In this document: one piece after another, positions 1-8,584 of the stretch | How the letters are laid out: the number at the start of each line of letters is the position of its first letter | Numbering within the stretch: the first letter of the stretch is position 1 | DNA from: Candidatus Sodalis endolongispinus | GTDB taxonomy: Bacteria; Pseudomonadota; Gammaproteobacteria; Enterobacterales; Enterobacteriaceae | Assembly: GCF_018777395.1 (NCBI RefSeq) | Contig: NZ_JAFJYC010000001.1 | Coordinates: 1,860,001 to 1,924,000 of the forward strand | Direction: 5' to 3' | DNA length: 64,000 nucleotides | The notes under the pieces: model-generated | Database searches by the model: none | Told to the model about the DNA's origin: nothing | Seen by the model: the letters and a program-made list of their open reading frames with translations, nothing else | Position numbers and translations under genes: made by a program

Positions 1-269
1 ATGATAGCAAAGTAGGACGGGTGATAACGCAGGTGCGTGCAGGGTAAAGCATAATGCGGGCAGCCTTTTGGGCCTGAAAGACATCGGTTGAACACGGCTG
101 GCCCTTCGGGCCTGATATCGGTAGCGGTTAATAACGCGGGAGGGGGTTGGCGACGTAACACTATCGCGGAGGTCGACGTGGCCGGTCGTTAGCCTTCGGC
201 ACTGCGCTTTACATCAACGACGTCACCTGGGTGTGATTCCTCCCGCCGTTGGCGACGGGAGGCAAAAAC
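1..269. other. Non-coding or decayed stretch downstream of grpE
   Basis: I see no gene here. A short GC hairpin (GGCCC-TTC-GGGCC at 100-112) and a loosely repeated GGGCCTGA...ATCGGT motif are visible. A stronger hairpin lies next to the end of grpE. In E. coli the grpE side of this interval would hold corB, which lies 54 kb away in this window, so the stretch may be a rearrangement scar; that is inference. Confidence 0.4.
239..262 (-). terminator. Putative grpE terminator hairpin
   Basis: CCTCCCG (239-245) pairs perfectly with CGGGAGG (256-262) just after the grpE stop codon. There is no long T run after the stem on the minus strand, so intrinsic termination is plausible but not certain. Confidence 0.45.
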
Positions 270-800
270 TCAGCTTTTGGCTTTCGATACCGCAACCATC
301 GCCGGGCGGATTAGACGGCCATTAAGGGTGTAGCCTTTTTGCATCACCATCATCACGTGATTGGGCTCATGCTCGTCGGACTCCAGCATCGTCATCGCCT
401 GATGCACTTCGGGATTGAAGGGCACATGGGTGTCCCCTACCACATCTAAGCCAAACTTGCGTACCGCGTCCAGCAACGATTTGAGCGTCAGCTCGATGCC
501 TTCAATCGTGGACGCCAGCTCGGTGTTAGATTTATCCGACATATCCAGCGCGCGCTCTAAATTATCAATGACCGGCAGCAGTTCACCGGCGAAACGTTCC
601 AGGGCAAATTTATGCGCCTTCTCGACATCCTGCTCACTGCGGCGACGCACGTTTTCCATTTCCGCCTTGGCGCGCAGCACGCTATCGCGCTCACGCTGCT
701 GTGCCTGGCTAAACGCCGCTTCCGCTTGCTGCCCTTGTTCCATTTCACTCTCTTGTGAGACTTGCTCATCAGGGGTGTTCTGTTCTTTACTACTCATCAT
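270..800 (-). CDS. grpE: Nucleotide exchange factor GrpE
   Basis: GrpE is the cytoplasmic co-chaperone that releases ADP from DnaK in the DnaK-DnaJ-GrpE heat-shock cycle. The 176-residue product has a charged N-terminus, the long coiled-coil helix region ([12 protein letters not shown], then [19 protein letters not shown]) and the C-terminal beta domain ending [21 protein letters not shown]. It is about 20 residues shorter than the E. coli protein, through a shorter acidic N-terminal tail; the core is intact. Two adjacent ATGs are possible (800 or 797); GGAG lies seven bases before the first, while the second gives the family start MSSKEQ. It is transcribed away from nadK and has a sigma-32-like promoter at 843-871. 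Confidence 0.97.
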   Translation of the reverse strand: MMSSKEQNTPDEQVSQESEMEQGQQAEAAFSQAQQRERDSVLRAKAEMENVRRRSEQDVEKAHKFALERFAGELLPVIDNLERALDMSDKSNTELASTIEGIELTLKSLLDAVRKFGLDVVGDTHVPFNPEVHQAMTMLESDEHEPNHVMMVMQKGYTLNGRLIRPAMVAVSKAKS

Positions 801-842
801 GAGTTTTCTCCGCGGTTCAGCATTATTCTCGCTCGTCCGGTT

Positions 843-871
843 ATTATGGGGATGAATAGCGGGGATTCAAG
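843..871 (-). promoter_or_regulatory. Sigma-32 heat-shock promoter of grpE
   Basis: Read on the minus strand, CTTGAA (871-866) is followed after 14 bases by CCCCATAAT (851-843). This matches the RpoH consensus (CTTGAA, 13-17 bases, CCCCATnT) and lies about 45 bp before the grpE start, as expected for a chaperone gene. Confidence 0.8.
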
Positions 872-921
872 GGATGACGCATAATGAAGCTTGCAAAAAT
901 ACGCCGGGGATCAGCAATCAA

Positions 922-1800
922 ATGACTAGCACTTTTCAGACTATCGGCATCGTCGGCCATCCGCGTCACCCCAATGCGCTGGCCACGCATGAGACGCTGT
1001 ACCACTGGCTGAACGAAAAAGGGTACCACGTTATCATGGAACATCAGATCGCCCGCGATCTGGCGTTGCACGAAGCCATTACCGGCGGTTTGGCCGATAT
1101 CGGTCAGCAGGCCGATTTGGCGATCGTGGTCGGCGGCGATGGCAACATGCTGGGTGCGGCGCGCATTTTGGCGCGCTACGATATTAAAGTTATCGGTATC
1201 AACCGTGGCAATCTCGGCTTTTTGACCGACCTCGATCCCGACTCGGCGCTGGCGCAATTATCCGACGTGCTGGCGGGGCACTTTCGCAGTGAAAAACGCT
1301 TTTTGCTGGAAGCCCAGGTTTGCCGCGGCGATGTGTGCGGCCGATTAAGCAGCGCCATTAACGAGGTGGTGCTGCATCCCGGCAAGGTGGCGCACATGAT
1401 CGAGTTCGAGGTTTACATTGATGATACCTCTGCCTTTTCCCAGCGCTCCGACGGCCTTATCATCGCCACGCCAACCGGCTCCACGGCGTATTCCCTGTCC
1501 GCCGGCGGCCCGATACTTACCCCGCTGGTGGATGCCATTGCATTGGTGCCGATGTTTCCGCATACCCTCTCCTCACGCCCGCTGGTGATTAACGGCGCCA
1601 GCACGATACGGCTGAAATTTTCCCAACTGGCGCCGGATCTGGAAATCAGCTGCGACAGTCAGATAGCACTGCCCATCCAGGAAGGTGAGGAGATCTTTAT
1701 CCGCCGCAGCGACTATTATCTTGATTTGATACATCCCAATGATTACAATTATTTCAATACGTTAAGTAGTAAATTAGGCTGGTCGAAAAAATTATTCTAA
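922..1800 (+). CDS. nadK: NAD kinase
   Basis: NAD kinase phosphorylates NAD+ to NADP+ with ATP in the cytoplasm and is the main source of NADP. The product is 292 residues, the family length in enterobacteria, with the [11 protein letters not shown] phosphate-binding loop, the [14 protein letters not shown] segment and the [15 protein letters not shown] motif. An upstream in-frame ATG exists at 874, but the ATG at 922 matches the family N-terminus ([11 protein letters not shown]) and has a purine-rich GGGGA about ten bases before it. It is divergent from grpE and lies upstream of recN, the usual enterobacterial order. Confidence 0.97.
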   Translation: MTSTFQTIGIVGHPRHPNALATHETLYHWLNEKGYHVIMEHQIARDLALHEAITGGLADIGQQADLAIVVGGDGNMLGAARILARYDIKVIGINRGNLGFLTDLDPDSALAQLSDVLAGHFRSEKRFLLEAQVCRGDVCGRLSSAINEVVLHPGKVAHMIEFEVYIDDTSAFSQRSDGLIIATPTGSTAYSLSAGGPILTPLVDAIALVPMFPHTLSSRPLVINGASTIRLKFSQLAPDLEISCDSQIALPIQEGEEIFIRRSDYYLDLIHPNDYNYFNTLSSKLGWSKKLF

Positions 1801-1821
1801 ATTTTGGCCGCCGCGGCTTTA

Positions 1822-1862
1822 CTGTATAAAAAAACCAGTTTATACTGTGGATAATAACAGTG
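1822..1862 (+). promoter_or_regulatory. LexA (SOS) boxes upstream of recN
   Basis: A perfect LexA core CTGT-N8-ACAG lies at 1845-1860 (TACTGTGGATAATAACAG). A second box-like sequence at 1822-1838 reads CTGT then CCAG, but nine bases separate the halves instead of eight because of a long A run. E. coli recN also has tandem LexA boxes at this place, so the promoter architecture is conserved although the first site looks damaged. Confidence 0.85.
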
Positions 1863-1888
1863 TTATTTTTATATACAGGAAAGCAACT

Positions 1889-3550
1889 ATGCTGGCTCAA
1901 CTGACCATTGCCAATTTCGCCATTGTACGCGCGTTAACGATTTATTTTCGGTCGGGGATGAGCGTGATTACCGGTGAGACCGGCGCCGGGAAATCCATTG
2001 CGATCGATGCGCTCGGTTTGTGTCTCGGCGGCCGTTCCGAGGCCAGCATGGTACGGCCAGAGGCCGCCAGGGCGGATATTTGCGCGCGTTTTTTGCTCAA
2101 CGATACCCCCTTGGCCGCCCGCTGGCTGGTTGATAATGCGCTCGATAACGGCAATGAATGCCTGATGCGCCGCGTGGTAAGCCAGGACGGCCGCTCACGC
2201 GGCTTTATCAATGGTACGCCGGTGCCGCTGTCACAGCTGCGCGAGCTGGGCCAGTTTCTGATTCAGATTCACGGTCAGCACGCCCATCAGAAGATGCTTC
2301 GTCCCGAGCATCAAAAACGCCTGCTGGGCGCCTACGCCTGTGAGAAAGACCTCCAGCAGGCCATGGCGGCCGCCTACCGCCAATGGCACCAAAGCTGTCT
2401 GGATCTCGCCAGCGCGCGCCAGCAGGCCACCGAACGCGACGCCAGGCGCGAGCTGCTGCAGTATCAATTGAAAGAGTTAAACGACTTTGCGCCGGTTGCG
2501 GACGAATACGAGCAGATTGAAAAGGAATACAAGCGGCTGGCAAACAGCGGTCAGCTAATTACCGCCACCCAGCAAACGCTGGAGCTTTTGAGCGAAGGCG
2601 AAGAGGCCAATTTGCTTAGTCAACTGCACGCCGCCCGGCAGGTGATGAGCGAGCTGGTTACGCTGGATGCATCACTCGCCGACGTGATGACGCTACTGGA
2701 GGATGCCGCTATTCAGTTGACCGAAGCCAGCAATGATCTGCGCCACTATGGCGATCGTATCGATCTTGATCCTGGTCGCCTGCATGAGCTGGAGCAACGC
2801 CTGTCGCGCCAAATCAATCTGGCGCGTAAGCATCACGTGAAACCGGAAGCCCTGGCGCAACACTATCAGCAGCTCCTGCAAGAACAGGAGGCGATGGCGC
2901 AGCACGACGCCAGCGCCGGCGCCCTGGCCGAGGCGCTCGAGCGTCACCACCAGCAAGCGATGGATCTCGCCCGCCAGCTCCATAAGCGCCGTACTGAGCA
3001 CGCCGGCAGCCTGGCCGGCCATATTACCCACAGTATGCACTAGCTATCCCTGCCCCACGGTAAGCTGGCCATTGATGTGCATTTTCAGCCCGAACAGCTT
3101 AACGCCGACGGCGCCGATCGCGTGGAGTTCATGGTGACCACCAACCACGGCCAGCCGCTGCAGCCGCTGGCAAAAGTGGCCTCCGGCGGTGAGCTGTCCC
3201 GCATTGCGCTGGCGATACAGGTCATTACCGCCCGCAAAATGGATACGCCGGCGCTGATCTTTGACGAAGTCGACGTAGGCATCAGCGGGCCGACGGCCGC
3301 TATCGTGGGCAAAATGCTGCGTCAGTTGGGCGAATCCACCCAGGTGATGTGTGTAACGCATTTGCCGCAGGTTGCCGGATTCTGGCATCATCACTTTTTC
3401 GTCAGTAAAAATACCGACGGCAGCGCCACCGAAAAGCAGATGCTGGCGCTGGATAAAAAAGCCCGGCTGCAGGAGCTGGCGCGCCTGTTGGGCGGTAGCG
3501 AAGTCACAAAAAATACGCTGGCGAACGCCAAGGAGCTGCTTGCCGCTTAG
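1889..3550 (+). pseudogene. recN: DNA repair ATPase RecN, single in-frame amber
   Basis: RecN is an SMC-like ATPase for double-strand break repair. The first part (384 codons from ATG 1889, GGA-type RBS at 1878) carries Walker A (TGETGAGKS) and the coiled-coil arms; a TAG at 3041-3043 interrupts it. The same frame then continues without indel to 3550 and contains the signature [13 protein letters not shown] and Walker [14 protein letters not shown]. Together they give about 553 codons, the full family length. One nonsense mutation, in a codon that aligns with Thr of E. coli RecN (SMHTLSMPHG), is the only lesion I see. The upstream SOS control is retained. Readthrough could restore the protein, but I have no evidence for a suppressor tRNA. 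Confidence 0.9.
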
Positions 3551-3663
3551 AAAAGCTCAACTTTTTTCTCATCCTGCGGTCATAGATGGGTCTTGCAGAG
3601 GTTCCCAACGCCGGCAAGGTCTATTATCATCGGCATCCTATGCCCAAAAGGAATGTGATTATT

Positions 3664-4017
3664 ATGAGCTGTAAGACATTGACTGCTGCTGCTGTCGTTA
3701 TGCTGATGTTTACCGCCGGTTGCTCCGTGTTCGAGAGAGTGGTTTATCGTCCCGACATCAATCAGGGCAATTATCTGACCGCAGCTGACGTCGCCAAAAT
3801 CCACACCGGCATGACCAAGCAGCAGGTGGCCTATACCCTTGGCACTTCAATGATGAAGGATCCGTTCGGCTCGAACACCTGGTATTACATTTTCCGCCGC
3901 GAACCTGGCCATGAAGCGGTCTCGCAGCAAACGCTGACGCTGACCTTTAACAGCAGCGACATCCTGACGCATATTGACAACAAACCGACGCTTGAAGGCT
4001 CCAGCACCAATCAATAA
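3664..4017 (+). CDS. bamE: Outer membrane assembly lipoprotein BamE (SmpA)
   Basis: BamE is a small lipoprotein of the BAM complex that inserts beta-barrel proteins in the outer membrane. The 117-residue product starts with a lipoprotein signal peptide ending in TAGC (lipid-attachment Cys20), followed by [13 protein letters not shown], the GMTKQQV helix and the [19 protein letters not shown] segment typical of the SmpA/OmlA fold. An upstream in-frame ATG at 3586 would bury the signal peptide, so 3664 is chosen. It follows recN as in E. coli and is convergent with ratB. Confidence 0.96.
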   Translation: MSCKTLTAAAVVMLMFTAGCSVFERVVYRPDINQGNYLTAADVAKIHTGMTKQQVAYTLGTSMMKDPFGSNTWYYIFRREPGHEAVSQQTLTLTFNSSDILTHIDNKPTLEGSSTNQ

Positions 4018-4115
4018 GCGGTGTTAACCGAGACTATGGCCGGCGTGAAGGTTGACCTGTGCAAGGTCTGGGATCGCCTGCCGTCGTGCAGACAGGGAAT
4101 GGCGGAGGTGGCGGG

Positions 4116-4400
4116 TTATTTTCGCGTGCGATCCGCACGCTGACGGCGCAGTTCCTTGGGATCGATAAGCAACGGCCGGTAAATCTCCACCCGGTCGCCG
4201 TCACTGAGTGTATCCGCCAATTTGGCGGGCCGGCTGAAGATGCCCACCTTATTCACACTAAGATCGATATCCTGTCGCAGATCCAAAAGACCAGATGCGC
4301 GAATCGCCTGCTCCAGTGTACTTCCCTCCTCCAGCACCAGCTGGCGCAGATACTGGCGCTCCGGTAGGGCGTAAACGACCTCGACCCGGATGTCAGGCAT
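4116..4400 (-). CDS. ratB: RatB family ubiquitin-fold protein
   Basis: This 94-residue protein matches the RnfH/RatB family (UPF0125, beta-grasp fold): [13 protein letters not shown], a central [17 protein letters not shown] and [23 protein letters not shown] near the end. Its biochemical role is not settled; it is the partner gene of ratA. The start at 4400 overlaps the last 8 bases of ratA, so the pair is probably translationally coupled. A longer in-frame start at 4484 would lie inside ratA and is not preferred. Confidence 0.92.
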   Translation of the reverse strand: MPDIRVEVVYALPERQYLRQLVLEEGSTLEQAIRASGLLDLRQDIDLSVNKVGIFSRPAKLADTLSDGDRVEIYRPLLIDPKELRRQRADRTRK

Positions 4401-4827
4401 GGTAAACCTCTTTGGCCCGGCGGGTGAACGCCATGACCATGCTGTTCGCCATCTCTTTGAAAATTCGCCCAAAGGCCAGTTCAATCAGCTTGCTATTGAA
4501 TTCAAAATCGAGATGGAATTCGACCTTGCTGGCCTCTTCGCTAAGGGGAATGAAACGCCAGTCGCCGGCAAAGGAGCTGAAGGGGCCTTCCACCAGGCGC
4601 ATTACAATGCTTTGATTCTCAGTGATAACATTGCGGGTGGTGAAGGATTTGCTGATGCCCGCTTTAGAGACATTCATCTCTGCGGTCAGTTCGCTGCCGT
4701 TCTTTTCAAGCACCCGGCTGGCGGTACAGCCTGGAATGAATTCCGGATAAGCGCTGATATCATTAACCAAGGCGAACATTTGCTCTGCACTATAAGGAAC
4801 CAGTGCGGAGCGCGTAATATGAGGCAT
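4393..4827 (-). CDS. ratA: RatA (START-like, ribosome association / CoQ-binding family)
   Basis: The 144-residue product belongs to the polyketide cyclase/START-like family that includes E. coli RatA (inhibitor of 70S ribosome association) and the mitochondrial Coq10 proteins. Visible hallmarks are [20 protein letters not shown] near the N-terminus, the PGCTASRVL segment and the C-terminal helix [18 protein letters not shown]. It is the first gene of the ratA-ratB unit and is divergent from smpB, the standard enterobacterial arrangement. Confidence 0.94.
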   Translation of the reverse strand: MPHITRSALVPYSAEQMFALVNDISAYPEFIPGCTASRVLEKNGSELTAEMNVSKAGISKSFTTRNVITENQSIVMRLVEGPFSSFAGDWRFIPLSEEASKVEFHLDFEFNSKLIELAFGRIFKEMANSMVMAFTRRAKEVYHA

Positions 4828-4986
4828 AATCTTTCCTGTCTTTATCGATTCACCCTAATATTATCATTTATCTCCAACGAGACAAAAAGACCGTTACGTG
4901 CGCTATGCCACGTCTGTGATCAAAAGCCCGTACGCCTTAGAGGAAAGCTTTTCTTCCCCGAGGTTAACTGTATAATATTGCGCACT

Positions 4987-5469
4987 ATGACAAAGAAAAA
5001 AGCACACAAACCCGGTTCAGCTACCATTGCGCAAAACAAACGCGCCCGACACGAATACTTTATAGAACAGGAGTTCGAGGCGGGACTCTCGCTGCAGGGA
5101 TGGGAAGTAAAATCGCTACGCGCCGGCAAAGCGAACATCAGCGACAGCTATGTGCTGCTCAAGGATGGCGAAGCCTACCTTTTTGGCGCCACCTTCCAAC
5201 CGTTGACTGTAGCCTCTTCGCATGTGGTCTGTGACCCGATGCGAACCCGCAAGCTATTGCTCAATAAGCGTGAACTGGATTCACTGTTCGGCCGCGTTAA
5301 CCGTGAAGGTTACACCGTGGTGGCGCTCTCGCTGTATTGGAAAAACGCGTGGGTGAAAGTGAAAATCGGCGTGGCCAAAGGTAAGAAAGAGTACGATAAA
5401 CGGACAGATATCAAGGAACGCGAATGGCAACTCGATAAAGCGCGCATCATGAAGCACGTCGGCCGATAG
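4987..5469 (+). CDS. smpB: tmRNA-binding protein SmpB
   Basis: SmpB binds tmRNA and accompanies it to stalled ribosomes in trans-translation. The 160-residue product has the family length, with [30 protein letters not shown], the beta-barrel core and the basic C-terminal tail [18 protein letters not shown] that occupies the decoding centre. The ATG at 4987 fits the family N-terminus ([20 protein letters not shown]). A TATAAT at 4971-4976 lies very close to the start, implying a very short leader if it is used. It sits directly before ssrA, its functional partner. Confidence 0.97.
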   Translation: MTKKKAHKPGSATIAQNKRARHEYFIEQEFEAGLSLQGWEVKSLRAGKANISDSYVLLKDGEAYLFGATFQPLTVASSHVVCDPMRTRKLLLNKRELDSLFGRVNREGYTVVALSLYWKNAWVKVKIGVAKGKKEYDKRTDIKEREWQLDKARIMKHVGR

Positions 5470-5486
5470 CCTTGCCATTGTAAGTT

Positions 5487-5495
5487 TGCTATAAT
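5487..5495 (+). promoter_or_regulatory. Extended -10 promoter of ssrA
   Basis: TGCTATAAT is an extended -10 element (TGn-TATAAT) about 15 bases before the mature tmRNA 5' end. No good -35 is placed at 17 bp, which is compatible with an extended -10 promoter. The few bases before 5510 would be removed by RNase P. Confidence 0.6.
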
Positions 5496-5509
5496 GAAAT
5501 TAACAACTC

Positions 5510-5894
5510 GGGGCTGATCCTGGACTCGACGGGATTTGCGAAACCTAAGGTGCATGCCGAGGTGTGGCTGGCCTCGTAAAAAAGCCTCAAAAAAATAATT
5601 GCGAACGACTCGCAATTCGAATCTAAAACTGCTTTAGCAGCCTAATCAGCTTAATAACCTGAAGATTCCCTCTCTCCCTAGCCTCCGCTCTTAGGACGGG
5701 GATCAAGGGAGGTCAAACCCAAAAGAGATCGCGTGGATGTCCTGCCTGGGGCTGAAGCGTTAAAACTAATCAGGCTAGTTTGTTAGTGGCGTGTCCGTCC
5801 GCAGCTGACAGGTGAATGTAAAGACTGGACTAAGCATGTAGTGCCGAAGGCGTAGAAATTCCGGACGCGGGTTCAAATCCCGCCAGCTCCACCA
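5510..5894 (+). ncRNA. ssrA: Transfer-messenger RNA (tmRNA)
   Basis: The tmRNA acts as alanyl-tRNA and as a short mRNA to rescue stalled ribosomes. The 5' end (GGGGCTGATCCTGGACTCG) and 3' end (GGTTCAAATCCCGCCAGCTCCACCA) form the tRNA-like domain. The resume codon at 5601 starts the reading frame ANDSQFESKTALAA, stop TAA at 5643-5645; the degradation tag keeps the ALAA end that proteases recognise. Pseudoknot segments such as CCTAGCCTCCGCTCTTAGG and the GTTTGTTAGTGGCGTGTCC region are conserved with E. coli. The gene lies immediately after smpB and its 3' end is the insertion site of a decayed island. Confidence 0.97.
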
Positions 5895-5909
5895 CTTTTT
5901 AGTATTATG

Positions 5910-5984
5910 ACGTATACTGAAGTCTACTAAGCCCGCTTGGAACCAGCCTTGCGGGCTTTTTTACGTCTACAGAAGTCTACTGAG
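5910..5984. repeat. 22-bp imperfect direct repeats next to ssrA
   Basis: ACGTATACTGAAGTCTACTAAG (5910-5931) and ACGTCTACAGAAGTCTACTGAG (5963-5984) differ at three positions and are 53 bp apart in the same orientation. They lie between the ssrA 3' end and the integrase remnant, where arm-type integrase binding sites would be expected. Function is inferred from position only. Confidence 0.55.
5929..5962 (+). terminator. Intrinsic terminator of ssrA
   Basis: AAGCCCGC (5929-5936) pairs with GCGGGCTT (5951-5958) and is followed by a T run. It lies 35 bases after the CCA end of tmRNA. Confidence 0.8.
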
Positions 5985-6059
5985 ATTTGCTAGAAGCTAC
6001 TCGTTATGGCACCCTTTTTGGGACCCGGTGCAAAGGGTCCCAAAATCGAGGGTCCTAAA

Positions 6060-6513
6060 ATGGCAAAGATTGCTAAGAAACTCAATGACACTAAAATCAA
6101 AAATACCAAGCCAGCAGAAAAGGAGATCAACCTTTTTGATGGTGAAGGCCTGATGCTACGAATCGCTCCCCTATCAAAGGGTGGTAAGAAAAATTGGTAT
6201 TTCAGGTATGCAGTGCCAGTAACTAAAAAGCGAACAAAGATGAGCTTAGGAAGCTATCCTCATCTCACACTTGCCAAGGCACGGGCTTTACGTGATGAAT
6301 ACTTGTCATTGCTTGCAAACGGTATTGATCCGCAGATTCACAACAACGATAAAGCCAATGCTCTTAAGGATGCCACTGAGCACACACTACAGACTGTTGC
6401 GAGATGAGAAGGTTAAGACCTCTGGTATCTCTCCAGACCACGCAGAAGACATCTGGCGTAGCCTTGAACGAAATATCTTCCCCGGTTTAGGCAACGTTCC
6501 TATCAAAGAGATC
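6060..6513 (+). pseudogene. P4-type tyrosine integrase, frameshifted and truncated
   Basis: The N-terminal part reads MAKIAKKLNDTKIKNTKPAEKEINLFDGEGLMLRI..., the DUF4102 arm-binding domain of P4/CP4-57-type integrases, which commonly insert at ssrA. The frame breaks near 6407; the next piece (KVKTSGISPDHAEDIWRSLERNIFPGLGNVPIKEI) continues the core-binding domain in another frame until IS copy 1 begins at 6514. The catalytic domain with the R-H-R-Y residues is absent. It is therefore the left-end remnant of an island that entered the 3' end of ssrA. Confidence 0.88.
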
Positions 6514-6577
6514 TGATTTATCCCCCTGAAACACCAGACAGTAGCTGTATCTCCAGATAAGAGATAGGCTTGAATAT

Positions 6578-6971
6578 ATGTCTAACACTAACGCCAATTT
6601 TGATATGACCGGGATCCCGTTAGGTCAAGAAGTCCGTAAACGTAAAACTCCTCAGGAAAAAATGGCCATTATTCAGCAGAGGATGGAGCCCGGCATGAAT
6701 GTCTCCCATCTCGCACGACTGCACGGTATCCAGCCCAGCCTGCTGTTTAAGTGGAAAAAGCAATATCAGGAAGGCAGCCTCACCGCTGGCTGCCGGGGAG
6801 GACGTTGTTCCTGCCTCTGAGCTTGCAGCTGCATTGAAGCAGGTCCGGGAGCTCCAGCGCCTTCTGGGTAAGAAGACGATGGAGGTTGAGATCCTAAAAG
6901 AAGCCGTGGAGTACGGCCAGTCACGAAAATGGATAGCGCACGCGCCCTTGTTGCCAAAGGCCGGGGAATAG
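6578..6971 (+). pseudogene. IS2-like OrfA (DNA-binding), frameshifted
   Basis: OrfA supplies the helix-turn-helix/leucine-zipper part of the IS3-family transposase. The start region ([45 protein letters not shown]) is clear. At about 6786 the frame is lost: the DNA reads ACCGCTGGCTGCCGG, consistent with loss of two bases from an ancestral ACCGCTGTGGCTGCCGG (IS2 has TAVAAG here). The rest ([37 protein letters not shown]) continues in another frame to 6971. Confidence 0.85.
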
Positions 6972-7810
6972 CACAGGTCAGCCGCGCCATGAGCGGGTCG
7001 CGTGCGCCGCTGTCACTGCGGATTAAGCGTTCTGCCGACTGGCAGGACAGGCGCTGTAACCGGCGTAATGACGAAGCAGACGCTGAAATACTGTCGGACA
7101 TCCTCGACATCATCAGCGATATGCCCAGCTACGGCTATCGGCGGGTGTGGGGCATCCTGTGTAAACAACGTCGCGCAGAGGGACTGCCGCCGGTAAATGC
7201 GAAACGACTTTACAGGATCATGTGTGAGCATAACCTGCTGTTATTACATTGAAAACCAGAGCGGCCGAGGCGTGAGCATAAGGGCAGGATCGCGGTGGCA
7301 GAAAGCGATATGCGCTGGTGTTCAGATGGCTTCGAGTTCGGCTGCGACAACGGTGAAAAACTGCGGGTCACGTTCGCACTGGACTGCTGCGACAGAGAGG
7401 CCATAGACTGGGCTGCGAGCACTGTAGGCTACGACAGTTCGACCGTGCAGGATGTGATGCTGATGTCGGTAGAAAAGCGCTTCGGCGACAGGTTACCCGA
7501 TACAGCGGTGCAGTGGTTGACGGACAACGGTTCAGCGTATACCGCGCATGAAACGCAGAGGTTCGCCAGAGAACTGGATCTGGAGCCCTGCACAACAGCG
7601 GTGAGCAGCCCGCAGAGCAATGGCATGGCCGAACGGTTCGTGAAGACGATGAAGGAAGACTATATCGAGTTCATGCCAAAACCGGATGCGAGAACAGCCC
7701 TGCGAAACCTTGCAGCAGCGTTCACGCATTACAATGAAAACCATCCGCACAGCGCGCTGGGATATCACTCTCCGAGAGAATACCGGCGGCAGCGGGCTTC
7801 GTTAACTTAA
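6929..7810 (+). pseudogene. IS2-like OrfB (DDE integrase core) with in-frame TGA
   Basis: OrfB holds the rve/DDE catalytic core. The N-terminal part ([13 protein letters not shown]... to NLLLLH) ends at TGA 7250-7252; the same frame resumes with [56 protein letters not shown] and the terminal [20 protein letters not shown]. The catalytic Asp, Asp and Glu positions ([19 protein letters not shown]) are all present. The TGA occupies a position where IS2 has a sense codon (LLLERKP), and the same TGA is present in copies 2 and 3. Confidence 0.85.
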
Positions 7811-7847
7811 GATACAAAAGCTGTACGGAGATGGCGGGGCAAGATCA

Positions 7848-8105
7848 CGCGAGATTTTCCACCACGCCCAATTGACCGAGGATGTCACGACCTACAGCCC
7901 CGCGACCCAGTCCTACATTGAGAGTTTGGGAGGCAATAACCAAAGCACGATGGCGCAGCTGGACCGTTTGGTGGAAGGGCAGGCGTATATGCTGTTGACC
8001 GTGGACTATTTTACGCTGCTGGGGTGGATCTTTTTCGCCCTGATCCTGGTCATCTGGCTGGCGAAACCGCCGTTCAGTCCGCAGGGCGGCGGCGGGGGGC
8101 ATTAA
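7848..8105 (+). pseudogene. C-terminal fragment of an EmrB-like efflux transporter
   Basis: The frame is open from the IS edge and reads FHHAQLTEDVT..., a last membrane helix YFTLLGWIFFALILVIWLAKPPF and a glycine-rich tail ending GGGGGH. E. coli EmrB ends in the same way (MHHAQLTESV near the last helix and AKPPFGAGGGGGGAH). EmrB is the inner-membrane DHA2/MFS pump of the EmrAB-TolC multidrug system. Only about 85 codons remain because IS copy 1 removed the rest. A paralogue such as EmrY cannot be excluded. Confidence 0.8.
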
Positions 8106-8185
8106 GGCGGCGGATGACAGGGCGTTGTTGCGCGCGCTGATGCCTGCGCCAGCCGGGCGCCTCCCTGCGGCGCTTTATCATCAGG

Positions 8186-8213
8186 CCGCTGCCCGTTACC
8201 GGACAGCGGTTTT
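8186..8213 (+). terminator. Terminator after the emrB-like fragment
   Basis: CCGCTG (8186-8191) pairs with CAGCGG (8204-8209), with CCGTTACCGG further pairing inside the loop, followed by TTTT. It lies about 80 bp after the emrB stop. Confidence 0.6.
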
Positions 8214-8255
8214 GTTATGCCTGAGGTGAATGCTGGCGCTAGCGCAGGTGGGTTT

Positions 8256-8400
8256 TCATTTCATCGCCTGCCTGGCGTATTTGTGCCCCCACGCCGGGGC
8301 CTCGCTCTGGGCATTCGGCAGGCCAAAGTTATAGATCATGCTGTAGTAGCCGGTCACGCTGACCGCCACGTCGAAGACGTCCAATGACGCCCGTAGGCTT
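8256..8400 (-). pseudogene. Remnant of an unrecognised gene
   Basis: On the minus strand a frame of about 47 codons is open and ends in TGA at 8256-8258: SLRASLDVFDVAVSVTGYYS, then IYNFGLPNAQSEAPAWGHKYARQAMK. Codon use and GC content resemble the chromosome rather than the prophage. I do not recognise the family and upstream sequence gives no continuous frame. It is convergent with the emrB-like fragment and probably part of the same piece of chromosome. Confidence 0.4.
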
Positions 8401-8584
8401 GCCCGTCGTCACGAGTGTTTGATGGTGATGGCAAAGGCGCCGTCTGACGCGATTGACCTGATGCCAACGCACGGGGCCGGTAAAGGGATGCGGTAGTTAT
8501 TTGTCGTCAAGCGGCGCTTTTAGCGACAACAGATTTTCGGGCCGGTACGGCAAGGAATGAGGTAATCAAGAAAAAAACGGAAAG

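Larger units (their letters stand above)
6514..7847 (+). mobile_element. IS2-like insertion sequence (IS3 family), copy 1
   Basis: About 1334 bp, close to the length of IS2. The ends are TGATTTATCCCCCTGAAAC on the left and, inverted, TGATCTTGCCCCGCCATCT on the right, imperfect inverted repeats starting TG as in the IS3 family. It carries orfA and orfB of the IS2 group. The flanking bases (ATC on the left, CGC on the right) do not match, so no target duplication is visible. Left is an integrase remnant and right an emrB-like remnant, so the copy sits at a rearrangement joint. Confidence 0.9.

Noticed and set aside
415..855. Open frame of 146 codons on the plus strand
   Set aside because: It is antisense to grpE, with Ser/Arg-rich shadow composition and no family features.
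844..3394. Minus-strand frames over nadK and recN
   Set aside because: They are shadows of the two real genes, biased by high GC at third positions.
4390..4986. Long plus-strand extension upstream of smpB
   Set aside because: It is in frame with smpB but antisense to ratA; the family length and start of SmpB fit ATG 4987.
7250..7252. Selenocysteine or programmed readthrough at the TGA in IS orfB
   Set aside because: No SECIS-like hairpin is evident and IS2 has an ordinary codon there; shared defective ancestry is simpler.
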